64,000 bases of DNA from Methylobacterium sp. WL1 (GTDB lineage: Bacteria > Pseudomonadota > Alphaproteobacteria > Rhizobiales > Beijerinckiaceae), in contig NZ_CP042823.1 in NCBI RefSeq assembly GCF_008000895.1, forward strand, positions 4,734,501 to 4,798,500, read 5' to 3'. The position numbers and the translations under genes were made by a program. This document shows, in pieces, positions 27,272 through 36,229 of the stretch. The number at the start of each line of letters is the position of its first letter. Positions within the stretch are counted from its first letter, which is position 1. The notes under the pieces were generated by a model. The model ran no database searches. It was given only the letters and a program-made list of their open reading frames with translations, and was not told where the DNA came from.

Positions 27272-28200
27272 CACGCGCTCCTGCGGAACAGGACCAGGGC
27301 CGGCAGGGCTGCGAGCAGCAGCAGCCAGCGGCCGAGATCCGCGTAGGCGAGCACGCCGTAGCCACCGGCCGCGAGGTGCTGGGCGGTCCCCGCCCCGACC
27401 GCGTCGAGCACCGGGCCGGGCTCGGTGATGTCGGCGACGCGCCCACCGCCAGCCCGGACCAGCGCGTCGAGGGCGGCCCGGTCGGGCTTCAGGGCACCCG
27501 GCGGCAGCGGCTTGTCGGCGGGGACGAACAGGGCCTGGAGGCGCCAGCCGCGATCGGCCAGAGCGCGGGCTTCCCGGTTGGCGGCCTCGCCGATGCCGTC
27601 GCCGTCGCTGATCAGCACCACGTCGGCCGCGACGACGTCGGCCTCCGCCAGCGTCCGGCGGGCCAGCGTCAGCCCGCGCTCGGGATGGCTGCCGCGGTCC
27701 GGCACGGTGTCGGCATCGAGGGCGAACAGGGTCGTGCCGAAGCTGTCCCGATCGGTGGTCGGCGAGGCGGCGAGATAGGCGTCGCCGGCATAGACGACGA
27801 GCGACACGGCCCGGGTGCCGGCGGCCTCGGCGATCGCGGCGGCGGCCTGGCGGACGCCCTGGAGGTTCCCACCCTCGGTGACCGAGCGGGAGAGGTCCAG
27901 GACGATCACGGTCGCGTCGAGATTGCGGAAGGTCGCCGTATCGGCGCGCTCCACCGCGGGGCCGGTCAGCGCCAGCGCGATCGCCCCGGCGGCCAGGGCG
28001 GCGGCCCGGTTCGCCTGCCGCCGTCCGCCGATCACGGCTCCGGCGCGGGCGAGATGGGCCATGAGGGCCGGATCGACCGCCCGCCCCCAATCGCCGAGCG
28101 GCGCCGCCCGCCAGGCGGCGCGGAGCGCCAGCAGCGCCACGACCGGGATCGCCAGGAACCACCAGGGGCGCAGGAACGCGAAGGCGTCGAGCGCGCTCAT
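27271..28200 (-). CDS. VWA-domain membrane protein (BatB-like)
   Basis: This 309-residue protein has one or two N-terminal membrane helices (RPWWFLAIPVVALLALRAAW, ANRAAALAAGAIALALTG), a von Willebrand factor A domain facing the periplasm, and a C-terminal helix (LGRWLLLLAALPALVLF). The metal site is intact: DLSRS (Asp102, Ser104, Ser106), with SDGDG later in the domain. VWA proteins of MoxR operons are thought to be clients or partners of the MoxR ATPase in assembling envelope or cofactor-bearing complexes. It is coupled to the TPR gene by a one-base stop/start overlap. Confidence 0.88.
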   Translation of the reverse strand: MSALDAFAFLRPWWFLAIPVVALLALRAAWRAAPLGDWGRAVDPALMAHLARAGAVIGGRRQANRAAALAAGAIALALTGPAVERADTATFRNLDATVIVLDLSRSVTEGGNLQGVRQAAAAIAEAAGTRAVSLVVYAGDAYLAASPTTDRDSFGTTLFALDADTVPDRGSHPERGLTLARRTLAEADVVAADVVLISDGDGIGEAANREARALADRGWRLQALFVPADKPLPPGALKPDRAALDALVRAGGGRVADITEPGPVLDAVGAGTAQHLAAGGYGVLAYADLGRWLLLLAALPALVLFRRSA

Positions 28201-28257
28201 GCGGGTCGCCTCGCGATGGGCGTTCTCTCGACCCGTCCGAAACCGACGCGCGTCCTT

Positions 28258-28320
28258 CCGCCCTCCCCTGCGGGGAAGGGTGGCCCCTGCGTCGGCAGGG
28301 ATCGGGAGAGGCCGTATCCG
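28258..28320. repeat. Partial copy of palindromic repeat inside the MoxR/Bat operon
   Basis: The 256-bp gap between the two VWA genes contains ccctcccctgcggggaaggg followed by tggcccctgcgtcggcaggg and atcgggagagg. This resembles the left half of the 163-bp element at 30986-31148 but lacks its right end, so it is probably a decayed copy. The rest of the gap shows no gene. Confidence 0.5.
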
Positions 28321-28456
28321 GAGACGGCGCGCCGGAAGTCCGGACCCGCAGGGTCGCGTCGCCGCTTACCGAACGGCCTTCGGGGACCACCCGCCCCGCG
28401 CGGGATGAAGCCCGCAAGGCTTGGACTGTGATCATGCGAGAGCGCAGGATTCATCA

Positions 28457-29496
28457 TCACACCCCCCTCCGGGTCGCCAGCAGGGCCGCGGCGGCGGCCA
28501 GCGCCAGGGCGCCGGGCCAGGGCCAGAGGTCCCGGCGCAGCGGCAGGGGGGGCGCGAGGGCGCGGCCGCCCTCCAGCTGGTCGATCGCGTCGGCGACCCG
28601 GACGAGATCCTCGGTGGTGCGGACCCGGAACGCTTCGCCGCCGCTGGCCTGGGCCATGTCGCGCAGGGTCTCGGTGTCGACCACGTCCTGCTCGCCGTCG
28701 GCATCGGCCATGTCCCGGGGGCCGAGCGCGATCGTGTAGACCCGGATGCCGAGCTCCTTGGCCAGGGCGGCCACGTCCTTGGGGGCGGTCTGGCCGGCAT
28801 TGTTGGCGCCGTCCGAGAGCAGGATCACGGCCTTCGCGGAGGGCGCCGCGGAGGGCGCCGCCAGGCCGTCGGCACGCGGCCCGGGGTCCTTCGGGTCGAG
28901 CCGGCGCAGGGCCAGTCCGAGGCCGTCGCCGATGCCGGTGGAACGGCCGCTGATGCCGATGGTCGCCTCGTCGAGGGCGCGGGCGACCGCCGCGGTGTCG
29001 AAGCTCGGGGCGGCGGCGACGTAGGCCTGGTCGGCGAAGATCACGAGGCCGATCCGGTCCCCGGCCCGGCGCCGGATGAAGTCGGTGCCGACGCGCTTGA
29101 CCGCGGTGAGCCGGTTCACGGTCTCGCCGTCCAGCGTGAAATCGCGGCGCTCCATCGAGCCGGACAGGTCCATGGCGATCATGATCTCACGGCCGGAAGC
29201 CGGCAGGGCTGCGGCCGGCATCACCAGGCGGGGCCCGGAGAGCGCCACCACCAGGGCGGCCCAGAGGTCCAGACCAGGGCGGCCCGGCGGCGGCCGCGGG
29301 CGGCGAGGTCGGCGCCGGAGCGGGCGGTGCCGACCAGGGTCCCGGGCACCAGCAGGGCGCCGCTGCCGCCCTCCGTCTCGGCCGGGAGCAGGCGGGCGGC
29401 CAGCAGCGGTAGCGGCAAGGCGAACAGGATCCAGGGCGCCGCGAGGTCGAAGGCCGAGAGCTGCGCCGTGAGCCAGGCGGGGAGGAGGCCGCTCAT
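28457..29496 (-). pseudogene. VWA-domain membrane protein (BatA-like), frameshifted
   Basis: Two frames encode one protein of about 346 residues. The first part, from ATG 29496, gives an N-terminal helix (LAAPWILFALPLPLLAARLLP) and a cytoplasmic loop; the second part gives the second helix (VALSGPRLVMPAAALP), a VWA domain with intact metal site DLSGS in IAMDLSGSMERRDF, SDGANNAGQ, and a C-terminal helix. The shift lies near 29270; one extra base restores WDLWAALVVALSG and an uninterrupted reading (1040 nt plus one is 347 codons). The start overlaps the DUF4381 stop (ATGA). Its role parallels the neighbouring VWA gene. Confidence 0.8.
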
Positions 29497-29955
29497 GTCC
29501 GCAACCGTCCGATCAGGCGTCCCAGCTCGGCGTCGAGCCCGTCGAGGTCGGGTTCCTGGCGCCGGTACAGCCCGTCGGCCAGGACCCGGCCGGATCCGCG
29601 CGTGAAGAAGTCGGTGGCCAGGAGCGTGTCGAGGCGGGCGGCCCAGGCCGCGCCGGTCTCCCGGGCGGCGGCGTCCCCGCGAGCGTCCGGGCGAGGCGGC
29701 GCAGCAGGCGCGCCTGCGCCACGAGACGGGAAGCCGGATCGAGGCCGCGGGTGCCGGCGAGCTCGGCGAGCGCCGCCCGGCGCAGGCTCGCCCGGGCCCG
29801 TCCGCGCAGGTAGCGGACGAGCCCGACCAGCAGGGCGGCGAGGAAGCCCAAGGCCGCCGCCGCGACGACGACCCCTGCACCGCCCCGGCGGCGCCCCCCG
29901 GCAGGTGCAGGCCGCGGAGCTGGTCGAGGCTCGGGGCGATCTCGACGGGGTTCAT
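29493..29955 (-). pseudogene. DUF4381 family protein, two frameshifts
   Basis: Three frames in succession encode a DUF4381 protein of about 154 residues: MNPVEIAPSLDQLRGLHLPG, then the membrane helix VVVAAAALGFLAALLVGLVRYL with the cytoplasmic RRAALAELAGTRG block, then WAARLDTLLATDFFTRGSG and YRRQEPDLDGLDAELGRLIG. The breaks are at C runs 29872-29875 and 29675-29678; adding one C at each gives one continuous protein (463 nt plus two is 155 codons). DUF4381 proteins stand between DUF58 and VWA genes in MoxR operons and are uncharacterised membrane partners. Confidence 0.75.
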
Positions 29956-30060
29956 CGCGCCGGGCCCGGATGTGGGAGACGCGGCGACGCGGCAGGGTTT
30001 CGTCTGCGCCTCGTCTCGGTCCGCAAGCCGGCACCCATCTGTCGGGACGAGCCCCGAGCC

Positions 30061-30949
30061 TCACAGCACCGCATCGAGGCGCTCCATCAGCGGCGCGTAG
30101 GCCTCCGGGCCGGCCTCGACGTCGAGGCGCACCCCCGCGATGCCCCGGCGGGCATAATCGGCCAGCCGCGCCTCGGCGGTCTCACCCGGCAGCGCCGTCG
30201 GGAGCGCGGTGCCGCGCCGGCCATCCGCCAACGCGAAGGGATAGAAGCCCGGCGGGCGGGCGCGCTCGAAGGCGTCGCTCACCAGGATCAGCCGGATCGC
30301 GACCCGCTCGGCCAGCAGGGTCAGCGTCTCGTCGAAGCCCGGGCCGGGGGCGTCGAGGGCGCTGGCGACGACCAGGTGTCCGCCGGCGGGCAGCAGGCTG
30401 CGGGCGAGCCCGAGGGTCGGCTCCAGGGTGCGTCGGACCCGGCGGCGCCGGCCGCCGCGAGGGCGTCCGCATGCGCCTGGGCCAGGGCGCCGGTCACCGC
30501 GATCATGGCGCGCTCGCCGCCGGCCGGGCGCAGCACCGTCTGCCCCCCGAGGCCGCCACCGCGAGGCCGACCCGGCCGCCATCGGCCGCCACCCGCCAGC
30601 CGAGCAGCGCCAGGGCCTCGGCGGCGGCCACCGAGCGCAGGGCCCGGCGGGTGCCGAACAGCATCGAGGGCCGGAAATCGGCGAGCAGCACCACGGCGCG
30701 GTCGCGCTCGTCGTGATGGGTGCGCACGTGCAGCTGCCCGGTGCGCGCGGTGGCGTTGCGGTCGATGAACCGGCGGTCATCGCCCTCGGACCAGAGCCGC
30801 ACGTCCTCCGGCTCGGAACCGCGCCCGCGCCGCTTGGTGACGATGCCGCCGGGCAGGCCGGCGAGCGTCCGGGTCGCCGGCGCCGCGCCCCGCCGGGCCA
30901 AGTGGCGCAGGCCCATCAGGGCCTCACCCGAGAGATGGACGCCGTTCAT
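30061..30949 (-). pseudogene. DUF58 domain protein, two frameshifts
   Basis: DUF58 proteins follow MoxR in most MoxR operons and carry a VWA-like fold of unknown activity. The first frame has the family signature GGIVTKRRGRGSEPEDVRLW followed by EGDDRRFIDRNATARTGQLHVR; a second gives LRPAGGERAMIAVTGALAQA; a third gives LGLARSLLPAGGHLVVASAL through FYPFALADGRRGTALP. Breaks lie at a C run 30543-30548 and near 30438-30442; one extra base at each restores a 296-residue protein (889 nt plus two is 297 codons). The start is taken at ATG 30949, 38 bp downstream (in reading direction) of the repeat at 30986-31148; ATG 30916 is also possible. Confidence 0.78.
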
Positions 30950-30985
30950 TTGGGACTGGGCGGCACTCTCAAAACGCGCGCTCTT

Positions 30986-31148
30986 CCCTCCCCCCGCTGC
31001 GGGGGAGGGTAGGCCGGCCGTCAGGCCGGGTCGGGAGAGGGGAGCGACGCTGCCGGAAAGATCGCGACGGGCTTCAGATCCTGAATTGTCGCGCTGCCCC
31101 TCTCCCCCCCTGCTGCGCAGGGTACCCTCCCCCGCAGAGGGGGGAGGG
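30986..31148. repeat. 163-bp palindromic element, short copy A
   Basis: This element has 24-bp inverted ends (30986-31009 and 31125-31148) that match at 23 of 24 positions; each end is itself a hairpin (ccctcccccc / gggggaggg). Inside, gtcgggagaggggagcgac and gtcgcgctgcccctctcc form a second inverted pair, so the whole unit folds on itself. It lies between the MoxR and DUF58 genes of one operon. Copy B (42580-42742) has the same length and about 75 percent of its bases; the copy at 46360-46841 has the same ends but carries a gene. Confidence 0.85.
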
Positions 31149-31182
31149 CGTTTCCGGCTCCTGTTCCAAAGCCCGAACACCC

Positions 31183-32184
31183 TCAGAGCGCCCGGACCCG
31201 CTGCACCAGCTCGCCGACCAGGCCGCGGGCGGTCTTGCCTTCGGCGGCCGCGCGCCAGGTCAGGCCGATGCGGTGGGAGAGCGCGTCCCGGGCGAGTTCG
31301 GTGACGTCCTCCGGGGTGACGTGGTCCCGGCCGCGCAGCCAGGCCCGGGCCTTGCCCGCCATCATCAGCGCGAGCGTGCCGCGCGGCGAGGCCGGGTGCT
31401 CGATCATCGCCCGCAGGTCCGGCGCCGCCGCATCGGTGCGGGTCGCCGCCACCAGGCGGACCAGGTAATCCTTGAGCGCCGGCGACACGTAGGTGGCCAG
31501 AGCCGCCTCCCGGGCGGCGCGCACGTCGGCCAGCGCCAGGCGCACCGGCATGGCCTCGACATGGTGGGTCATCTCGCCCTCCACGAGGTCGAGGATCGCC
31601 CGCTCGGTGGCCTCGTCGGGCATCTCGACCACGACGTGCAGCAGGAAGCGGTCGAGCTGCGCCTCCGGAAGCGGGAAGGTGCCGGCATGCTCGATCGGGT
31701 TCTGGGTCGCCACGACCATGAACGGGTCGGCGAGCGGGTGGGTCTTCCCGGAGACCGTGATCTGCCCCTCGGCCATCGCCTCGAGCAGGGCCGACTGCAC
31801 CTTGGGCGGCGCCCGGTTGACCTCGTCCACCAGCACGAGGGCGTGGAACAGGGGTCCCTGCAGGAACTCGAAGCTGCCGCTGTCCTGGCGCCAGACGGTG
31901 GTGCCGGTGAGGTCGGCCGGCATCAGGTCCGGGGTGCACTGGATGCGTGCGAACGAGCCGTCGAGCCCGTCGGCCAGCCGCTTGACCGCGCGGGTCTTGG
32001 CGAGGCCCGGCGCGCCCTCGATCAGGAGGTGGCCGCCGGTGAGCAGACCGATCAGCAGGCGCTCGACCAGGCCGGCGCTGCCGATCAGGCCGCGTTCCAA
32101 CCCGTCGCGCAGGGCCAGGACCCGCCCGTGCAGGGCCGCGTCCGGTTCGGCCCCGGGACGGCGTTCGGCGAGGGCGTCACTCAT
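31183..32184 (-). CDS. MoxR family AAA+ ATPase
   Basis: This 333-residue cytosolic AAA+ ATPase heads the operon with DUF58, DUF4381, two VWA proteins, a TPR protein and a BatD-like protein. It has Walker A GAPGLAKT at 57-64, Walker B with the MoxR-type VDEVNRAPPKVQSALLEAM, sensor motifs in VVATQNPIEHAGTFPLPEAQ, and an arginine finger region LDRFLLHV. MoxR ATPases act as chaperones that insert metals or activate VWA-containing complexes; the homologous mxaR-S-A-C-K-L genes serve methanol dehydrogenase, but no mxaFI genes are near. Start ATG 32184 gives MSDALAERRPG. Confidence 0.92.
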   Translation of the reverse strand: MSDALAERRPGAEPDAALHGRVLALRDGLERGLIGSAGLVERLLIGLLTGGHLLIEGAPGLAKTRAVKRLADGLDGSFARIQCTPDLMPADLTGTTVWRQDSGSFEFLQGPLFHALVLVDEVNRAPPKVQSALLEAMAEGQITVSGKTHPLADPFMVVATQNPIEHAGTFPLPEAQLDRFLLHVVVEMPDEATERAILDLVEGEMTHHVEAMPVRLALADVRAAREAALATYVSPALKDYLVRLVAATRTDAAAPDLRAMIEHPASPRGTLALMMAGKARAWLRGRDHVTPEDVTELARDALSHRIGLTWRAAAEGKTARGLVGELVQRVRAL

Positions 32185-32511
32185 GCGAAGAACGCTCGGG
32201 CGCGGAGAAATACACCCGCCACGGGGGCCGTGTCCTGCATCCTGCACGTCTCCTCGGCCCGGGTCCCGTATTCATGAGGGATCCTCAGGTTGAGGCCGGT
32301 GTGCCCGCTGCCCGGTGGGGCCGTCAATCCCGGCCGGTTCCGCCTCCGGCCCGTGCCGAGCGTCATCCCGGGGGCCGGTTGCCGGATTCCGGGAAAAGGT
32401 GATGCAAAACCAAGGGCCTGGTGCGCCGTCCCGGATCCGCTATCCCGGACGGCGCGCCGAGCCGGCCATGATGTCACGGTTTCGTCACCTCTCGCCTCGC
32501 AAGAGACCGCC

Positions 32512-33222
32512 ATGACCAGCTACGCCGCCATCCCCGAGGAATTCAAATCCGCCATCGGCCTGATCGTCGCCTTCGTGCTCGGCACGGCGATCGGGGCCGA
32601 GCGGCAGTACCGGCAGCGCACCGCCGGCCTGCGCACCGCGGTGCTGGTGGCGATCGGCGCCTCGGCCTTCGTCGATCTCGGCATGCGGCTGACCGGCCCG
32701 GACGGCGGGGTCCGCACGGTGGCCTACGTGATCTCCGGCATCGGCTTCCTGGGCGCCGGCGTGATCATGAAGGAGGGGATGAACGTGCGCGGCCTCAACA
32801 CGGCCGCCACCCTGTGGTGCTCCGCCGCCGTGGGGGCGTTCTGCGGCGCCGACTTGCCGCTGGAGGCGGTGTTCGTCACCGTCACGGTGCTGACCTGCAA
32901 CACGGCGCTCCGGCCCCTGGTGAACGCCATCAACTGCGCCCCGATCCGCGAATCCTCCACCGAGGCGACCTACGAGGTCCAGGTGACCACCGCGCCCGGC
33001 GAGGCCGGTCCCGCCCAGGACCTGCTGGTCGAGCGCCTGGAGGCGGCGAACTATCCGGTCAGCAACGTCGAGGTCGAGGAGCGCGGCGGGGGCGCGGTCG
33101 ACGTGGTCGCGACGCTGACGGCCAGCGCCGTCAAGGCGAGCGAGCTGGATGCGGTCACGGCCGATCTCGCCAAGGCGCCGGGCATCCGCCACGCCACCTG
33201 GTCGGTCCAGACCGCCGATTGA
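32512..33222 (+). CDS. MgtC/SapB family membrane protein
   Basis: The gene encodes 236 residues: an N-terminal membrane domain of four to five helices with the MgtC signatures GTAIGAERQYRQRTAGLRTA and GIGFLGAGVIMKEGMNVRGL followed by TAATLWCSAAVG, and a soluble ACT-like C-terminal domain (VQVTTAPGEAGPAQDLLVERL). MgtC proteins act under low magnesium and acid stress, partly by acting on the F-type ATPase in pathogens. The 326-bp gap to the divergent MoxR gene could hold a leader, but I cannot show one. Start ATG 32512; longer frames read only leader sequence. Confidence 0.9.
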   Translation: MTSYAAIPEEFKSAIGLIVAFVLGTAIGAERQYRQRTAGLRTAVLVAIGASAFVDLGMRLTGPDGGVRTVAYVISGIGFLGAGVIMKEGMNVRGLNTAATLWCSAAVGAFCGADLPLEAVFVTVTVLTCNTALRPLVNAINCAPIRESSTEATYEVQVTTAPGEAGPAQDLLVERLEAANYPVSNVEVEERGGGAVDVVATLTASAVKASELDAVTADLAKAPGIRHATWSVQTAD

Positions 33223-33297
33223 TGGTCGGGGACTTTGCGTCGCGCGGGGCTGAAGCCGCCGCGCCGACGCCCGCACGGTGGGGTGGCCCCGGCCCTG

Positions 33298-33651
33298 TCA
33301 GCGCGGCGGGGCAAGCGGACGGGTGCGGCGCTCGATCACCACGGTCGGGCGGGTGCGACGCTCGACCACCACGGTGCGGGGCGCCCGGCTGGGGCTGGCA
33401 TGGGTCAGGATCCGCTCCGGCATCCGCTCCGGCTTGGCCTTCTTGGCCGCCAGGACGTGCGGGCGGACCTCGTCGACCGGAAGCCCGATCAGGCCCGCGG
33501 CGATCTCGACCTGCTGCTCGACATCGTCGGCCAGGTCCTGGGCGGCGGCGACCGCCTCGTTCACCGTGGGCGGCTCGCGGCGCACGCGGATCGGCGGCAG
33601 GTCGGCGAAGCTCTTCTGCGTCTTCTTCACGGGGCGACTCGCGGTCATCAT
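33298..33651 (-). CDS. Protein of unknown function, 117 residues
   Basis: This basic soluble protein begins MMTASRPVKKTQKSFADLPP, has a helical, acidic centre (VNEAVAAAQDLADDVEQQVE and IAAGLIGLPVDEVRPHVL) and ends in two imperfect copies of the arginine-rich unit VVVERRTRPT / VVIERRTRPL. The repeat ends suggest nucleic-acid or membrane contact, which is speculation. No family is recognised. It stands alone, convergent with mgtC-like gene, whose stop is 76 bp away. Confidence 0.65.
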   Translation of the reverse strand: MMTASRPVKKTQKSFADLPPIRVRREPPTVNEAVAAAQDLADDVEQQVEIAAGLIGLPVDEVRPHVLAAKKAKPERMPERILTHASPSRAPRTVVVERRTRPTVVIERRTRPLAPPR

Positions 33652-33996
33652 CGAACAGACATAGCGCCTTCCGCGCCGGTTGTGCAGTGCATCATAATCG
33701 GCGGCTGCCCGTCCGGGGAACATGTCTTGGGCTGGAATACCGCATACGGCACGCCGTTACCCCCGCTCCACAGGGCGAACATCATCCGCGCGCCGGTCGG
33801 CGCTGCGCTGCGGCATAATAACGCGGGCCCGCGCGGGGTGCCAAGCGGGGATCGCGATCCCCGTCCCGGACCGGGCGGAGACCGTCCGGAGCCTCGTGCC
33901 GACGGGTGGGCCGAACCTCCGGGATGAGCGGAAACCCGAGGCCGCGCGCATCGGCCGGGATCCGGTCCCCCGGACGATGCGCTAGGCTCGCGCGCC
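33652..33996. other. Non-coding region before the NlpC/P60 gene
   Basis: This 345-bp divergent region holds a repeat-like segment around 33885-33950 (gagcctcgtgccgacgggtgggccgaacctccgg) similar to one at 14685-14725. The part from 33675 to 33815 is somewhat less GC-rich (cataatcggcgg, gcggcataataac) and likely contains promoters. No gene is evident. Confidence 0.45.
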
Positions 33997-34842
33997 ATGG
34001 CCGAATCACTCGATCCCCGCCTCACCCCGGCCCGTCCGGACATCGCCGACATCCGGTTGCGCGGCCGGGTTACGGCGGAGCGCTTCGTCGCCGCCGCCCC
34101 GCGCCGGGTCGTGGCGCCGGCGGCGCCGTTGCGCCGGGCGCCGTCGGCGGAGGCCGGGCTCGACACCGAGGCGCTGCTCGGCGACGCCGTGGACCTCTAC
34201 GCCGAACAGGATGGGTTCGCCTTCGTGCAACTCGTCCGGGACGGCTATGTCGGCTACCTGCCGGCCGATTGCCTCGGCCCCGCCGCACCCGAGCCGACCC
34301 ACAGGGTCACGGCGGTGCGCACCTTCCTGTATCCCGAGCCCGACCTGAAGCGGCCGGTGCGCGCCCATCTCAGCCTCGGCGCGCGCCTCGTCGTCACCGG
34401 CGAGGCCGGGGCCTATTTCGAGACCCCCGGCGGCTACGTCTTCGCGCGCCACTGCGCCCCGCTGGCGCAGCACGAGCCCGACTACGCGGCCACGGCCGAG
34501 CGGCTCGCAGGGATTCCCTATCTCTGGGGCGGCCGTACCAGCCTGGGGCTCGATTGCTCGGGTCTCGTGCAGCTCTGCCTCGACGCCGCCGGCCTCCCCT
34601 GCCCGCGCGACGCCGACATGCAGGAGCGGGGCCTAGGCCGGGCGCTGCCGCTCGCCCTCGACGGATTGCGCCGGGGCGACTTCGTGTTCTGGCGCGGCCA
34701 TGTCGGGCTGATGCGCGACTCCGAGACGCTGATCCACGCCAACGGCCACCACATGGCGGTGGCGGCGGAGCCGCTGGCCGGCGCGGTGGCCCGGATCCGG
34801 GAGAACAGTTTCGGGGCGGTGACCGGGATCCGCCGGCTCTAG
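33997..34842 (+). CDS. NlpC/P60 family cell-wall peptidase with SH3 domains
   Basis: This 281-residue C40 peptidase probably cleaves gamma-D-Glu-diamino acid bonds in murein peptides. Two bacterial SH3-like domains (about 20-95 and 95-155; [41 protein letters not shown]) precede the NlpC/P60 domain with catalytic Cys in [18 protein letters not shown], His in FWRGHVGLM and the third polar residue in LIHANGHH. No signal peptide is visible, as is common for this alphaproteobacterial type (similar to dipeptidyl-peptidase VI), so a cytosolic role in murein-peptide recycling is possible. Confidence 0.9.
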   Translation: MAESLDPRLTPARPDIADIRLRGRVTAERFVAAAPRRVVAPAAPLRRAPSAEAGLDTEALLGDAVDLYAEQDGFAFVQLVRDGYVGYLPADCLGPAAPEPTHRVTAVRTFLYPEPDLKRPVRAHLSLGARLVVTGEAGAYFETPGGYVFARHCAPLAQHEPDYAATAERLAGIPYLWGGRTSLGLDCSGLVQLCLDAAGLPCPRDADMQERGLGRALPLALDGLRRGDFVFWRGHVGLMRDSETLIHANGHHMAVAAEPLAGAVARIRENSFGAVTGIRRL

Positions 34843-34975
34843 GTCGAGGATCCGGGCACCCCGGGTCCAAAACGCGCGGCAAACGTGCTACAGGGACGCT
34901 CCGCGGTCGTCTTCCTGCCCGGTTCGCAGTCCAGGACCGTTGACAGGACAGCCCCGCCCTCGCCACATCGACACC

Positions 34976-35977
34976 ATGACCGCAGACCTCGCGTCCCTCG
35001 CGCCCGCTCAGGGCACCACCGGCAAGCCGCCGCTGGAGATCCTGCTCTGTGCCCCACGCGGCTTCTGCGCCGGCGTGGTGCGGGCCATCGACGTGGTCGA
35101 GCGGGCTCTCGCCCTCTACGGGCCGCCCGTCTACGTCCGGCACGAGATCGTCCACAACAAGTACGTGGTCGAGAGCCTGAAGCGGAAGGGCGCGGTGTTC
35201 GTCCGCGAACTCGACGAGGTGCCCGACAGCGGCGCCCCGGTGATCTTCTCCGCCCACGGCGTGGCCAAGACCGTGCCGGCCAACGCCGATTCCCGCGGGC
35301 TCACGACCATCGACGCCACCTGTCCGCTGGTCACCAAGGTCCACCGCGAGGCCGAGATCCACCACAAGCGCGGCCGCCACGTGCTGCTGGTCGGCCATTC
35401 CGGCCATCCCGAGGTGGTGGGCACCATGGGCCAGCTGCCCAAGGGCTCGATCACCCTGGTGGAGGATCTGGACCAGATCCAGGCCCTGACGCCCGAGAAT
35501 CCCAACAACCTCGCCTGGGTCACCCAGACGACCCTGTCGGTCGACGACACCCGCCACATCGTCGAAGCGCTCAAGAAGAAGTTCCCGAACATCACCGGGC
35601 CGCACAAGGACGACATCTGCTACGCCACCACCAACCGCCAGGAGGCGGTGAAGCAGGTGGCCCCGCTGGTGGACGCCCTGATCGTGGTCGGCTCCTCGAA
35701 CTCCTCGAACTCCCAGCGCCTGCGCGAGGTCGCCGAGCGCGTCGGCTGCCCGATCACCCGCCTCGTGCTGCGCGCCGAGGAGATCGACTGGCCGGCCTTC
35801 GAGGGCATCCGCAAGCTCGGCCTCACCGCCGGCGCCTCGGCCCCCGAGGTGCTGGTCGAGGAGATCATCGAGGCCTTCGCCGCGCGCTACGACGTGATCG
35901 TCGACACCGTCTCGACCGTGGTCGAGGACATGGTCTTCCCGCTGCCGCGCGAGCTGCGCAGCGAAGCGGCCGAGTAG
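34976..35977 (+). CDS. ispH: 4-hydroxy-3-methylbut-2-enyl diphosphate reductase
   Basis: IspH makes IPP and DMAPP in the last step of the non-mevalonate isoprenoid pathway using a [4Fe-4S] cluster. The 333-residue product has the three cluster cysteines: Cys31 in [13 protein letters not shown], Cys116 in [11 protein letters not shown] and Cys215 in [14 protein letters not shown], along with [13 protein letters not shown] and the [14 protein letters not shown] phosphate site. ATG 34976 was preferred over 34940 because the extra 12 codons read leader sequence. thrB and rnhA follow on the same strand after a repeat. Confidence 0.96.
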   Translation: MTADLASLAPAQGTTGKPPLEILLCAPRGFCAGVVRAIDVVERALALYGPPVYVRHEIVHNKYVVESLKRKGAVFVRELDEVPDSGAPVIFSAHGVAKTVPANADSRGLTTIDATCPLVTKVHREAEIHHKRGRHVLLVGHSGHPEVVGTMGQLPKGSITLVEDLDQIQALTPENPNNLAWVTQTTLSVDDTRHIVEALKKKFPNITGPHKDDICYATTNRQEAVKQVAPLVDALIVVGSSNSSNSQRLREVAERVGCPITRLVLRAEEIDWPAFEGIRKLGLTAGASAPEVLVEEIIEAFAARYDVIVDTVSTVVEDMVFPLPRELRSEAAE

Positions 35978-36018
35978 GCCGCGCCAGGATCCCGCCCCCG
36001 ACCCAGGAGGGGGCCTAT

Positions 36019-36150
36019 CCCGTCCAACCCCTTCATCCCGAGGTGATGGGGTGTACCGGAGGGCGCGAAGGAGACCTCCAGGGATCGTGCGGCCGTCTGG
36101 AGCGCTCCTTCGAAGCCGCTCCGCAGCACCTCAGGATGAGGCAGCGGGTC
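36019..36150. repeat. Hyphomicrobiales palindromic intergenic repeat
   Basis: The gap between ispH and thrB contains ttcatcccgaggtgatggg at one end and cagcacctcaggatgaggc at the other, with ggagacctccaggga and gccgtctggagcgctcc between them. Elements ending in cctcatcctgagg with internal tccag-ctgga arms are widely dispersed in Bradyrhizobium and Methylobacterium genomes. It could fold into one long hairpin in RNA. Confidence 0.75.
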
Positions 36151-36229
36151 GGAAAACCGGGTCCGTCGTGTCGCTGTGCGATCCTTCGACGATCCTGAAA
36201 CGCCCAAGAAGAAACCCGAGCGCGAACAC

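Noticed and set aside
30986..31148. CRISPR-like or tRNA structures in the GC-rich hairpin spacers
   Set aside because: There are no regularly spaced direct repeats, no cas genes and no cloverleaf or TTCGANTCC loop.
24940..32184. The operon as the mxaRSACKLD methanol-dehydrogenase maturation cluster
   Set aside because: The gene families are related, but mxaF, mxaI, mxaG and mxaJ are absent and the order with DUF4381 and TPR is the general MoxR/Bat type.
32185..32511. A magnesium-sensing leader before the mgtC-like gene
   Set aside because: The 326-bp region shows no structure or short peptide that can be tied to known mgtC or mgtA leaders.
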